Below, piece by piece: positions 43,251-56,258 of a stretch of DNA of 64,000 bases. The position numbers were made by a program, and so were the translations under genes. Numbering within the stretch: position 1 is the stretch's first letter; every line of letters begins with the position of its first letter. The DNA lies in the NCBI GenBank assembly GCA_016717005.1, contig JADJUF010000021.1:62001-126000 (forward strand), in the 5' to 3' direction. The notes under the pieces were generated by a model. It was not told where the DNA came from. It worked only from the letters and a program-made list of their open reading frames with translations, and made no database searches. The stretch is from Myxococcales bacterium. Its GTDB lineage: Bacteria; Myxococcota_A; Polyangia; Haliangiales; Haliangiaceae.

Positions 43251-43889
43251 GTGGTCGACGACGCCTCCCACTACCGGTGGCTGGCCGCGTGCTACGCGCG
43301 CGGCGCGCTCGACCGGCTCGACCTCGACGACGCCGCCGCGCTGGCGGCCGCGGCCGGGACCGACCTGCGCCTGCACCGGTTCAAGCGCACCGCCGGGCTG
43401 CCCCGGGTCCGGGCGGTGCTGGGCGTGCTGCGCGGGCTCGGCGCGACCGCGCTGGTCGATCTCGGCAGCGGCCGCGGCGCGTTCGTGTGGCCGCTGCTCG
43501 ACGAGCTGCCGGCGCTGACGGTGATCGCGGTCGACGTGCTGCCGCACCGGGTCGCCGACCTGGCCGCGGTCGCGCGCGGCGGGGTCGCGCGCCTGCGCGC
43601 GGTGCGCGGCGACGTCGCGCGCCTGGGCCTGGCCACCGGCGCCGCCGAGGTCGTGACCCTGCTCGAGGTGCTGGAGCACCTGCCGGATCCGGCCGCGGCC
43701 GCGCGGGAGGCGCTGCGGGTCGCGACGCGGGCGGTGGTCGTGACCGTGCCGTCGGTGCCGGACGACAACCCCGAGCACGTGCGGCTCTACGACCGCGCCA
43801 GCCTGACCGCGCTCCTGACCGACGCCGGCGCCCGCCGGGTCGTCGTCGACGGCGTCCGCGGCCACCTGGTCGCGGTCGCGCACCGGTGA
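43251..43889 (+). CDS. Class I SAM-dependent methyltransferase
   Basis: 212 residues. Motif I 'ALVDLGSGRGAFVWPLL', acidic motif II 'VIAVDVLPHR' and motif IV 'VVTLLEVLEHLPDPAAAAREALRV' resemble UbiG/UbiE-type enzymes. It begins at GTG 43251, 4 bp after the vWA gene, so it is probably the last gene of that operon. An 85-bp gap separates it from the RNA ligase. Substrate unknown; the EVLEH string also resembles the ExxEH metal site of Hen1 RNA methyltransferases, but other Hen1 features are not seen. Confidence 0.8.
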   Translation: MVDDASHYRWLAACYARGALDRLDLDDAAALAAAAGTDLRLHRFKRTAGLPRVRAVLGVLRGLGATALVDLGSGRGAFVWPLLDELPALTVIAVDVLPHRVADLAAVARGGVARLRAVRGDVARLGLATGAAEVVTLLEVLEHLPDPAAAAREALRVATRAVVVTVPSVPDDNPEHVRLYDRASLTALLTDAGARRVVVDGVRGHLVAVAHR

Positions 43890-43974
43890 AGCGCCGGCGG
43901 GCCGGTCGCCAGGTCGCCAGGCGCGCGACCGCGACGTCGCCGACGCGCAAGCGCGGTACGCTGCCCGGCCGGCC

Positions 43975-44766
43975 ATGCACAAGTACCCGCGCACGCCGCA
44001 CCTCGCGGGCTCGCGCCTGCAGCCGGGCGACCACGATCTGGACCAGGTGCCGCTCGCGGACCTGCGCGGCGCCTACGTCGTCGTCGAGGAGAAGCTCGAC
44101 GGCGCCAACGCCGGGATCGCGCTCGATGCCCGCGGCCGCCCGCGGTTGCAGAGCCGCGGCCACGTCCTGACCGGCGGCCCGCGCGAGCGTCACTTCGATC
44201 TGTTCAAGCGCTGGGCCGCGGCCCACGCCGACGCCCTGGCCCGGGTCTGCGCCGACGGCGCCACGCTCTACGGCGAGTGGCTCTACGCCAAGCACACGGT
44301 CTTCTACGACCGCCTGCCCCACTACTTCCTCGAGTTCGATCTGCGCGATCGCGCCGGCGCGTTCTGGTCGACGGCGCGCCGGGCCGCGCACCTGGCCGCG
44401 TGCGGCGCCGCCGCGATCGTGCGCAGCGTCCCGGTCCTGTGGCAGGGCCGGCTCGACGACCCGCGCCGGCTGCCGGGGCTGGTGGCGCCGTCGGTGTACA
44501 AGTCGCCGCGCTGGCGCGACGCGCTCGCGGCCGCCGCCGCCGCCGCCGCGGTCGCGCCCGAGACCGCCGCGCGCGAGACCGATCCCGACGACGCCGCCGA
44601 GGGCCTGTACCTGAAGGTCGAGGACGACGGCGTGGTCGTCGCCCGCTACAAGTGGGTGCGGGCCAGCTTCCTGACCAGCGTCGTCGACTCCGGCAGCCAC
44701 TGGCTGGCGCGGCCGATCGTACCCAACGGCCTGGCCGACGGCGTCGATCTGTTCGAGGCGCCGTGA
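43975..44766 (+). CDS. ATP-dependent RNA ligase
   Basis: 263 residues, a minimal nucleotidyltransferase-fold ligase. Motif I 'EEKLDGANAGIA' (adenylated Lys40), motif III 'ATLYGEWLYAKHTV', motif IV 'AEGLYLKVED' and motif V 'VARYKWVR' are in order. It seals 5'-phosphate to 3'-OH RNA ends. The next gene, overlapping by GTGA, supplies exactly the two healing activities needed to make such ends. Together they form an RNA-repair cassette. ATG 43975. Confidence 0.85.
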   Translation: MHKYPRTPHLAGSRLQPGDHDLDQVPLADLRGAYVVVEEKLDGANAGIALDARGRPRLQSRGHVLTGGPRERHFDLFKRWAAAHADALARVCADGATLYGEWLYAKHTVFYDRLPHYFLEFDLRDRAGAFWSTARRAAHLAACGAAAIVRSVPVLWQGRLDDPRRLPGLVAPSVYKSPRWRDALAAAAAAAAVAPETAARETDPDDAAEGLYLKVEDDGVVVARYKWVRASFLTSVVDSGSHWLARPIVPNGLADGVDLFEAP

Positions 44767-45962
44767 CCGCGCCGCGGATCGTGCCGCTGGCGGCGCCGGC
44801 CCCCGGGACACCGCCGTCCGACGCCGCGCTCGCCGACGCGCTGGCGGTCGTGGCCGACGCCGCGGCCCTGACCGCGACGTCGCAGGATCCCGGCTTCCAC
44901 GCCGAGGGCGACGTCTGGCTGCACACGCGCATGGCGGTCGCCGCGCTCGTCGCCGATCCGGCCTGGGCCGCGCTCGACGCCGCGGGCCGCGCCATCACCT
45001 ACGCGGCGGTGCTGTTCCATGACGTCGGCAAGGCCACGACCACGCGCCACGAGCCCGACGGGCGCATCAGCTCGCGCGGGCACAGCGCCCGCGGCGAGGC
45101 CGACGTGCGGGCCGCGCTGTGGCGGGCCGGCTGGCCGTGGACCTGGCGCGAGCACGTGTGCGCGCTGGTCCGCTGGCACCAGGTGCCGTTCTTCGGCGTC
45201 GACCGCGCCGACGCCACCGCGCTGGCGGTGCGCCTGAGCCTGGCGCTGCGCCACGACTGGCTGACCGTGGTCGCGACCGCCGACGCCGCCGGCCGGCGCT
45301 GCGCCGCGCCCGACGATCAGCGCCGGATCCTCGATCAGTGCGCCCTGTGGCGGACCTGGTGCGATGAGCTGGGCGTGCTGACCCGGCCCGCGATCTTCGC
45401 CGACGCCCACAGCCGGCTGATCTACCTGGCCGACACCTCGGGCACCCGCAGCCGCGAGGTGCCGGCGTTCGACGACACCGTCGCCGAGGCGGTGATCGTG
45501 TGCGGCCTGCCCGCGGCCGGCAAGTCGAGCTACCTGGCGACCCGGCCCGAGCTGCCGCAGGTGTCGCTCGACGACCTGCGCGACGAGCTCGACGTCGATC
45601 CCGCCGACGGCCAGGGCGCGGTCATCGCCCTGGCCCGGGACCGCGCCCGCGAACACCTGCGCGCGGGCCGGGCGTTCGCGTGGAACGCCACCAACCTGTC
45701 GCGGACGCTCCGGGCGGCGCTGCTGGGGCTGTGCCGCGACTACCGCTTCCGCACGCACCTGGTCTACTGCGAGGTCGACCCGGCCGAGCAGCAGCGCCGC
45801 AACCGCGCCCGCCCGGCCGCGGCCCAGGTCCCGGCCCGCGCGATCGCGCGCATGGTCGAGCGCTGGACCGTGCCGACCCTCGACGAGGCCCACCGGGTCA
45901 GCTACCGCGTCGACGGCGCGACCGGCGCGACCGCTGGCTTGATCTGGCCGCCGACGGGCTGA
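44763..45962 (+). CDS. HD-Pnk: HD-phosphoesterase fused to 5'-OH polynucleotide kinase
   Basis: 399 residues. The N-terminal HD domain has the metal ligands in order: 'VWLHTRM' (His), 'LFHDVGKA' (HD), 'RGHSARGE' (His), 'RWHQVPF' (His), 'VATADAAGR' (Asp). The C-terminal kinase has P-loop 'GLPAAGKSSYL', 'SLDDLRDEL' (catalytic Asp) and 'WNATNLSRTLR'. This matches the HD-Pnk family described from Runella, whose HD half removes 2',3'-cyclic phosphates and whose kinase half phosphorylates 5'-OH ends of RNA or DNA. It is coupled (GTGA) to an RNA ligase. The start is GTG 44763. Confidence 0.88.
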   Translation: MTAPRIVPLAAPAPGTPPSDAALADALAVVADAAALTATSQDPGFHAEGDVWLHTRMAVAALVADPAWAALDAAGRAITYAAVLFHDVGKATTTRHEPDGRISSRGHSARGEADVRAALWRAGWPWTWREHVCALVRWHQVPFFGVDRADATALAVRLSLALRHDWLTVVATADAAGRRCAAPDDQRRILDQCALWRTWCDELGVLTRPAIFADAHSRLIYLADTSGTRSREVPAFDDTVAEAVIVCGLPAAGKSSYLATRPELPQVSLDDLRDELDVDPADGQGAVIALARDRAREHLRAGRAFAWNATNLSRTLRAALLGLCRDYRFRTHLVYCEVDPAEQQRRNRARPAAAQVPARAIARMVERWTVPTLDEAHRVSYRVDGATGATAGLIWPPTG

Positions 45963-45965
45963 GCC

Positions 45966-46235
45966 GGCGCACGCCCGGGCGACCTCGGCCGGCGGCGCCA
46001 CGCGTCGCGACGCCGCGCTGAGGCGGCGCACGCCCGGGCGACCTCGGCCGGCGGCGCCAGGCGTCGCGACGCCGCGCTGAGGCCGCGCACGCCCGGGCGA
46101 CCTCGGCCGGCGGCGCCAGGCGTCGCGACGCCGCGCTGAGGCGGCGCACGCCCGGGCGACCTCGGCCGACACGCCACGGGCCACCGCCGAGCTGCGCCAG
46201 ATCACGCCCGGGCGACCTCGGCCGGCGGCGCCAGG
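45966..46235. repeat. 59-bp tandem repeat array derived from the end of the acyltransferase gene
   Basis: Copies of a unit containing ACGCCCGGGCGACCTCGGCC begin at 45971, 46030, 46089 and 46148 (period 59). A last, diverged one at 46204 (period 56) is the actual 3' end of the minus-strand WS/DGAT gene, encoding 'SRRLAPPAEVARA'. Three copies are nearly identical, the fourth is degraded in its second half. The array fills the gap to convergent HD-Pnk. Confidence 0.9.
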
Positions 46236-47653
46236 CGGCGCGACGCCGCCAGCTCGAGCAGCAGGTCGAGCTCGGCCTCGAGATCGAGCGCGAGGTCGTG
46301 GAGGTCGTCGAGGCCGTGCCAGTCGGCGTTGAGGCCGACGAACATCCGCCCGGCGTAGCTGAGCAGCGCCACGCCCAGGCCCTGGGTCTCGAACAGCGGC
46401 ACCAGCGGATAGATCGCCTGCATCCGCGCGCCCAGCAGCCACAGCGGGAACGGCGGCCCCGGCACGTTGGTCACGACCGTGTTGAAGGCGCGCAGACGGA
46501 TGGCGGTGTTGAACACCGCGCCGGCCAGGCCGGTGACGGTCGCGTCGGCGAGGCGGGTGATCAGCGCGGCGCCGTCGGTGTGCCCCGCGTGGTGCTTGAG
46601 CTCCCGGGTGGTCTCGCGCACCCGCTGGTAGCGCGCGGCCGGGTCGGCGCCGTCGATCGGCAGCGACGCCAGCAGCATCGCGACGTGGTTGCCGAGCGCG
46701 CCGCGGGCGTCGTCGGGCCGGATGTTGACCGGCACCAGCGCGCGGAAGTCGGGGACGTCCGCCGGCGCGACGCCGTGGCGCCGCAGCGTCCGGGCGAGCG
46801 CGCCGGTGACGACCGCGAGCACGACGTCGTTGACCGTGCCGCCGAGCACGTCCTTGACCGCCTTGATCCGGCCGAGGTCGAGCGTGGCGACGTCGAACCG
46901 ACGGTGCGGGCCGATGTGGCGCGCGTTCAACGGCGTCGGCGACGCCGGCACCAGGCCGTGGCGCAAGAGGCCCGCGGCGCCCAGCGCCGCGGCGCGCGTG
47001 CGATCCCAGGTCGCGCGATCGCGGGTCGTGACCAGCGCCCGCGCGCCACGCCCGAGCGCGGCGAGCCGGTGCGCCAGCTCGGCCCGCACCAGCGCCGGAC
47101 CGGCGGGCCCGGGCCGCGGCGGCGCCCAGCCGGTCGGCGGCGCCACGGTGGCGTCGGGGGTGCCGCGCAGGAGCGCGGTCAGGAGGCTGACCCCGGCGAC
47201 GCCGTCGAGCAGGCAGTGGTGGACCTTGGCGATGATCGCGATCCGGCCATCGTCGAGGCCCTCGACCAGCCACAGCTCCCACAGCGGGTGCGCGCGATCG
47301 AGCCGCTGCGATAAGATGCGCCCGGCCAGGCGCTTGAGCTGGCGCTCGTCGCCCGGCAGCGGCAGGCGGGTGTGGCGCAGGTGGTAGGCCACGTCGAAGT
47401 GGTCGTCGTCGACCCAGACCGGCTGGCCGAGCAGCGGCGTCGCGACCACGCGCTGGCGGTAGCGCGGGAACGCCGCCAGCGCGCCGAGCAGGTGATCGCG
47501 CACGCGCTCGAACTGCAGCCGGCCGTCGGGCTCGGTCAGCGGCGCGCCATCGAAGATCGCCACCGCGCCGACGTGCATGTGCGCGCGCGGGGTCTCGACC
47601 GCGAGGAACGTGGCGTCACCCGCGGTCATCCGCTCGAAGTGCCCCATGGTCAT
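46202..47653 (-). CDS. WS/DGAT-type wax ester synthase / diacylglycerol acyltransferase
   Basis: 483 residues. Transfers fatty acyl-CoA to alcohols or diacylglycerol to make storage wax esters or triacylglycerols at the membrane or lipid droplet. The catalytic 'HHCLLDG' motif is at residues 145-151; 'PLWELWLVEGL', 'VNDVVLAVVTGALARTL' and 'LGNHVAMLLASLPI' are further family marks. ATG 47653 begins 'MTMGHFERMTAGDATFL', a typical WS/DGAT opening. The last 14 residues lie in the final copy of a 59-bp repeat, so the C-terminus may have been altered by the repeat. Confidence 0.92.
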   Translation of the reverse strand: MTMGHFERMTAGDATFLAVETPRAHMHVGAVAIFDGAPLTEPDGRLQFERVRDHLLGALAAFPRYRQRVVATPLLGQPVWVDDDHFDVAYHLRHTRLPLPGDERQLKRLAGRILSQRLDRAHPLWELWLVEGLDDGRIAIIAKVHHCLLDGVAGVSLLTALLRGTPDATVAPPTGWAPPRPGPAGPALVRAELAHRLAALGRGARALVTTRDRATWDRTRAAALGAAGLLRHGLVPASPTPLNARHIGPHRRFDVATLDLGRIKAVKDVLGGTVNDVVLAVVTGALARTLRRHGVAPADVPDFRALVPVNIRPDDARGALGNHVAMLLASLPIDGADPAARYQRVRETTRELKHHAGHTDGAALITRLADATVTGLAGAVFNTAIRLRAFNTVVTNVPGPPFPLWLLGARMQAIYPLVPLFETQGLGVALLSYAGRMFVGLNADWHGLDDLHDLALDLEAELDLLLELAASRRLAPPAEVARA

Positions 47654-48048
47654 CGAGGTTGCATGCGCGATGCCGACGCCGGCCGCACGGATCTCCCGCC
47701 GCGCGCGCAGACGATGCGCGGCCCCGCGCCCGACGCGCACGAACTGCTCGCGTGCTGGCGTCGGCCTCTCGTCAGGGAGCTCGCGATGACGGCCATGCAC
47801 GATTTCGGCCAGCTCGCCCACCCCGTCGTGGACAGCCAGCCGTGCCGGCTCGATCCGCCGACGCGATCGGCCGCGCCGATGTGCGACGGCGTCCCCCCCG
47901 GGCGGCGCGACCTGCGTTTGAGGGCGGCAGGTCCCGTCCGCGCCATGCCGCGCGCGCACGATCGTTCGCTGCAACCGACACGTCCCGGTGGTGCGGTCTC
48001 GGCCCCACCGCGCGGACCGCACCGCGCCAGGATCACGCGCGCGTGGCG
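47654..48048. other. Intergenic region between divergent genes
   Basis: About 400 bp with no convincing gene: open frames exist but carry random Arg/Pro-rich composition. It must hold the leader of the minus-strand acyltransferase. No clear sigma-70 elements were found. Confidence 0.5.
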
Positions 48049-48064
48049 TGGCATCGCGGTTGCT
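48049..48064 (+). promoter_or_regulatory. Candidate sigma-54 (-24/-12) promoter
   Basis: TGGCATCGCGGTTGCT fits the consensus TGGCACG-N4-TTGCW, with the invariant GG and GC exactly 12 bases apart. It sits 33 bp before the ATG of the Cys-rich lipoprotein, leaving room for a ~22-nt leader with AAGG (48087-48090). Confidence 0.45.
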
Positions 48065-48097
48065 CATCCACCGTCGGTCCGCCGCCAAGGATCGATC

Positions 48098-48415
48098 ATG
48101 CGAACCATCGTCGCTGCGTTGCGCTCCAGCCTGCTCATCGCCGTCGCCACCCTCGGGTGCGCCGGCCCGCCGTCGACCGGCGCCCACGTCGACGCGATCA
48201 CCGGCCTCGCCTGCACGATCGATCCGGGCAGCTACCAGCCGCTCGATCCCGCGCTGCCGACCCCGCACGTCGCGTGCGGGCCCCACGACGACGTCGAGCC
48301 CCACCCCGCCGGTTGCTGCGAGTTCCCACAGCCCGGCTGCGATCGCAACGGCTGCTGTGACGACGAGGTCGTCGACGGCGAGCCCGGCGACGGCGACGGG
48401 CCGATCGTGCACTGA
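48098..48415 (+). CDS. Small Cys-rich lipoprotein
   Basis: 105 residues. 'RTIVAALRSSLLIAVATLGC' is a lipoprotein signal. The mature part is Pro/Asp-rich with eight further cysteines clustered in 'GCCEFPQPGCDRNGCCDDE' and two earlier, suggesting disulfides or metal binding. An acidic tail follows. It lies behind a sigma-54-like promoter and ends 6 bp from the convergent outer-membrane barrel gene. No family is recognised. Confidence 0.6.
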   Translation: MRTIVAALRSSLLIAVATLGCAGPPSTGAHVDAITGLACTIDPGSYQPLDPALPTPHVACGPHDDVEPHPAGCCEFPQPGCDRNGCCDDEVVDGEPGDGDGPIVH

Positions 48416-48421
48416 CCGCGA

Positions 48422-50052
48422 TCAGAACCGATAGCCGACGCGCAGGTACGCCTGGCCGATCAGCGTGGTCGACTGCCCGACGCCGGCGCCGCCCATCCCC
48501 GTGACGATCATCTTCTGGGTGCCAGCGCCGAGGGTCCCGGTCACGAACCAGTCGGTCTTCCAGCGGTAGTAGCCGACCGCGTTGGCCTGCAGCGCGGTCG
48601 TGTTGGCCGCGCCGTAGCAGCTCGTCAGGTTGGTGGGCAGGCACACCATCGTGGCGTTGTCGTCGGCGGTCGTGATCCACGACAGGTCGCCCGACAGCTG
48701 GGCCTTGCCGTCCTTGAGCTCGCGCGCGCCGCCGAGCCGGACGATCTGCGCGGTCGAGCGCGCGTAGCTGGCGTCGCCGACGCCGATCGTGCGGATGAAC
48801 GAGCCCTCGAGCCGCACGCCCCCGTAGAACTGCCGGTCGACGGCCTGCACGTGCAGGTCGAGCGAGCGCGCCGACGGCAGCACCTGATCGACCGCGCCGG
48901 CCTCGAGGATCACCTCGGGCCGCCGCCGACCCTGCAGCGCCGCGGTCAGCTCGAACCGGCGGCCCTTGCCGAGGAGCGCCGACACCGACGCCCGCGCCGC
49001 GGTGGTGCCGATGCGCTGGACCTTGATGTTGTTGACGACGACGCCGTCGAGGAGCGCCTCGTTCTCGAGCTGATCGCGCACCTGCACGTTCAGCGCCTCG
49101 GTGTTGAGGTGGTTGGCCCAGAGCTGGAAGCGCAGCCGGGCCGACGGCTTGTACTGCAGGCCGGCCGACGCGTTGGTCGGCGTGGTGCCGGCCGAGCCGT
49201 AGAGATCGAGGATCACGTAGTGCCAGACGTCGAGCCGCGCCGAGCGCCGCCAGTAGCCGTTGGCGGTGAGGTACAGGCGCGGCCGCTCGAACGTGCCGTT
49301 GCCGCCGAGCCCGCCGTCGCGGCTGGTCGGCACGATCGCCACCGCGCCGAGCGCGCCGTAGGAGTTCTGGGTCCGGTACGCGCCGCCGAACCCGCCGGCG
49401 ACCGGCAGCACCCGCCCGGTCGGCTGGTTGGCCTTGTCGATGCCGGGCCGGTAGTCGCTGTCGATCGACCGCGAGCCGCGGGCCGGGTACAGGCCGGCGA
49501 ACCCGAGGTAGGTCCAGCGCCGGTTCTTGGCGTAGTCGATCCGGAGGCCATCGATCTTGATCGCGCCCAGGTCGGCGATGATCTGCCGCCCGACGAACAG
49601 ATCGGTGCGGCGGCCGCCCCGCACCAGGTACAGCTCGCGCAGCTCGTACTCGTGCTCACCCAGCAGGCCCGACTGGATCCGGGTCGGATCGCTGGTGGGC
49701 CGGCCGCTGTTGATCGGATCGGGCACGTACCGCAGGCGGGTGTCGAGCCGCAGGTCCCAGCGGCCGCCCTTGAGGTGCCGACCGTCGACCTGGGCCCGCA
49801 GCTCGGTCCACATCCGCGCGAACGGGCTGCCGTTCTGCGGCGGCTCGCCCCCGGCCACGTACGGCGAGCCGTCAGTGCCGTCCTCGGCGTAGTAGAACGA
49901 CGACGACGTCAGGCTGCCCTGCCACAGCGTCCGCTCGCGATCCTCGTCGGCCTTGTCGACGTAGAAGCGATCGGCCTCCTCGGCCTGGGCCCGGGCACGC
50001 CCGGCGGTGGCCGCGAGCGCGGCCACGACGGCGGCGGTCAGCGCCAGCGCCC

Positions 50053-50056
<4 letters not shown>
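48422..50056 (-). CDS. Outer-membrane beta-barrel porin of the cytochrome operon
   Basis: 544 residues. Signal peptide 'LALTAAVVAALAATAGRARA', then many alternating amphipathic strands (e.g. 'RWDLRLDTRLRYVPD', 'YELRELYLVRGGRRTDLFVGRQI', 'RLRFQLWANHLN') and a final 'AYLRVGYRF' ending in Phe, the usual barrel C-terminus recognised by the Bam machinery. The start ATG 50056 overlaps the multihaem cytochrome stop (ATGA). By position it resembles the barrel that sheaths a multihaem cytochrome in porin-cytochrome conduits (MtrB/PioB-like role), although sequence similarity to MtrB is not evident. Confidence 0.8.
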
Positions 50057-52416
<2,360 letters not shown>

Positions 52417-52424
52417 CGATGGTA

Positions 52425-54629
<2,205 letters not shown>

Positions 54630-54708
54630 GGCCGGCGGGGCGCGAGGCGTGGACGACGGGACGACTCGCCAGGCGCGCGGACGTTGGGAGCGGAGGGGGG
54701 GCGCAGAG

Positions 54709-54724
54709 GTTGCGTTTGGTGAAG
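54709..54724 (+). promoter_or_regulatory. Weak sigma-54-like site in the divergent intergenic region
   Basis: GGGCGCAGAGGTTGCG keeps the GG...GC core at 12-base spacing but departs from consensus at three positions. It would drive the small secreted-protein gene to the right. Low confidence. Confidence 0.2.
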
Positions 54725-54777
54725 CAAGGCCTGGGCCGCGGGCGGCAGGTTTCGAAAACGCTGGCGATTGTACCAGG

Positions 54778-55320
54778 TTGCCTCGGGATCGCGGGAGATC
54801 CGGGGCGCGCGATCGGGGTCTGGGCTGGACGGTCGCGGTGTCCGCAGTCCTCGCGTGTGCGGCCCCCGCCCCGGCCGCGGCCCAGCCCGTGCCCCCACCG
54901 GCCGTGGCCGATCTCGACGGCTTGCAGCTCTGGGTCGGCCCGGCCGGCGCCGCGACGCGGATCGACGGCAGCTGGGAGTCGACCTGGGGGGGTGGCGTGC
55001 AGCTGGTCCGGGTGCGCGAGCGCGCGGCGGTCGCGGTCGCGGGCGCGGGGATCGGCGCGGCGCACTACGCGGGCAGCGACGGCGGCCGGCTCTGGCTCGA
55101 CGCCGTGATCGGGACCCGCCGGCTGGGCGGGGTGATGCTGGGCCTGGCGGCCGGCCCGGCCGTGGACCTCGGCGGGGATCACCATCCACGGCCGGGCGGG
55201 ACCGTCGCGATCTGGGCCTTCGCGGGCGTGACCCCGGTGGTGCGGGTCGGCGCGCTCGAGGAGGCCGGGGTGTTCGTCGAGGTCGGCGCGAGCCTCGCGC
55301 TGCCGGCCCTGCGCTGGTAG
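54778..55320 (+). CDS. Hypothetical secreted beta-rich protein
   Basis: About 180 residues. A hydrophobic signal 'WTVAVSAVLACAAPAPAAAQ' is followed by Gly/Ala/Val-rich strands ('LQLWVGPAGAATRIDGSWESTWGGGVQLVRV', 'GGRLWLDAVIGTRRLGG'), suggesting a small outer-membrane barrel or a surface protein. The start is uncertain: TTG 54778, GTG 54838 and an upstream ATG 54598 are all in frame, and no good RBS decides. Divergent from the electron-transfer operon. No family recognised. Confidence 0.5.
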   Translation: MPRDRGRSGARDRGLGWTVAVSAVLACAAPAPAAAQPVPPPAVADLDGLQLWVGPAGAATRIDGSWESTWGGGVQLVRVRERAAVAVAGAGIGAAHYAGSDGGRLWLDAVIGTRRLGGVMLGLAAGPAVDLGGDHHPRPGGTVAIWAFAGVTPVVRVGALEEAGVFVEVGASLALPALRW

Positions 55321-55379
55321 CCGATCGCCGGACGAGCCAGTTGACAGCGTGACCGCGTGGGAGTACTTCTCTCGGGCCA

Positions 55380-55456
<77 letters not shown>

Positions 55457-55564
55457 CTCATGGATGGTGGTGGACGGTCGGCGCCGCGGCGCCGACGGCC
55501 GGGGTGTGCGTCGTGGGACGCGATCCGGCGGCCCGGCCCGCGGACACCGTGGTATGGATCGGGC

Positions 55565-56191
55565 GTGGTCGCGACGAGTCAGCAACGGCCGGAGATCGCC
55601 GCACTGAACGTCCTGGTGGTCGACGATGACCCGGACGTGTGCGAGTACCTGCACGACTTCCTCACGTCCGAGGGCTACACCGTCACGGTCGAGCACGATC
55701 CGACCCACGCGCTCGCGACCTTGCGCGCCGACGAGTTCCACCTGGCGGTGCTCGATCTGATGATGCCCAAGCTGTCGGGCATCGACCTGCTCGCGCAGAT
55801 CCGCGAGATCGACGACGACATCGCGATCATCATCCTGACCGGCTACCCGAGCCTCGAGACCGCGACCTCGTCGATCGAGCGCGACGTCTCGGCCTACATC
55901 CGCAAGCCGTTCACGGTCGAGGACTTCCGCGAGGCGATCAACCGGATCGCCAAGAAGAAGGGCCTGATCCTGCGGCGCGAGGACGAGCTGCACGCGACGA
56001 TCGGGCGGTCGATCCGCGAGCTGCGCAAGGCCCGCGGCCTGACGCTCAAGCAGATGTCGCGGCGGACCAAGCTGTCGGTGTCGCTGCTGTCGCAGATCGA
56101 GCGCGCCGAGTCGAGCGCGAGCGTCTCGTCGTTGTGGAAGGTCGCGACCGCCCTCGACGTCCGCCTGACCGAGCTGTTCGGTACGTTCTGA
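55565..56191 (+). CDS. Response regulator with C-terminal XRE-type helix-turn-helix
   Basis: 208 residues. The receiver domain (about 15-130) shows the acidic pair in 'VLVVDDDPDV', phospho-acceptor Asp in 'LAVLDLMMPKLSG', Thr in 'IIILTGYPS' and Lys in 'YIRKPF'. After a helix comes a Cro/C1-type HTH: 'IGRSIRELRKARGLTLKQMSRRTKLSVSLLSQIERAESSASVSSLWKVATAL'. A REC-XRE fusion is uncommon compared with NarL/OmpR/NtrC outputs. The start GTG 55565 removes an Arg/Pro-rich N-terminus that does not look like protein. No histidine kinase is adjacent. It is followed by a strong terminator. Confidence 0.85.
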   Translation: MVATSQQRPEIAALNVLVVDDDPDVCEYLHDFLTSEGYTVTVEHDPTHALATLRADEFHLAVLDLMMPKLSGIDLLAQIREIDDDIAIIILTGYPSLETATSSIERDVSAYIRKPFTVEDFREAINRIAKKKGLILRREDELHATIGRSIRELRKARGLTLKQMSRRTKLSVSLLSQIERAESSASVSSLWKVATALDVRLTELFGTF

Positions 56192-56198
56192 GATTTTT

Positions 56199-56242
56199 GG
56201 AGGGTTTTTCGAAAAAACCCTCCCCCGGCATGCGCCGGGGCC
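56199..56242 (+). terminator. Strong intrinsic terminator plus second GC hairpin
   Basis: GGAGGGTTTTTC / GAAAAAACCCTCC (56199-56223) forms a long near-perfect hairpin with T- and A-rich inner arms, just after the response regulator stop. A second stem CCCCGGC/GCCGGGG follows (56224-56240). Such symmetry would work in both directions. Confidence 0.75.
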
Positions 56243-56258
56243 CCCACCCGAAACGGCC

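Noticed and set aside
43251..43889. Hen1-type RNA 3'-end methyltransferase as a third RNA-repair gene
   Set aside because: The EVLEH string is also common in UbiG-like enzymes, the other Hen1 metal ligands are not evident, and the gene sits with the vWA operon rather than the ligase.
45966..46235. CRISPR array
   Set aside because: The repeats are head-to-tail with no unique spacers, and no cas genes are present; it is an ordinary tandem duplication.
47654..48097. Longer upstream extension of the Cys-rich lipoprotein
   Set aside because: The open frame continues upstream, but the translation is not protein-like and would bury the signal peptide; ATG 48098 with AAGG is better.
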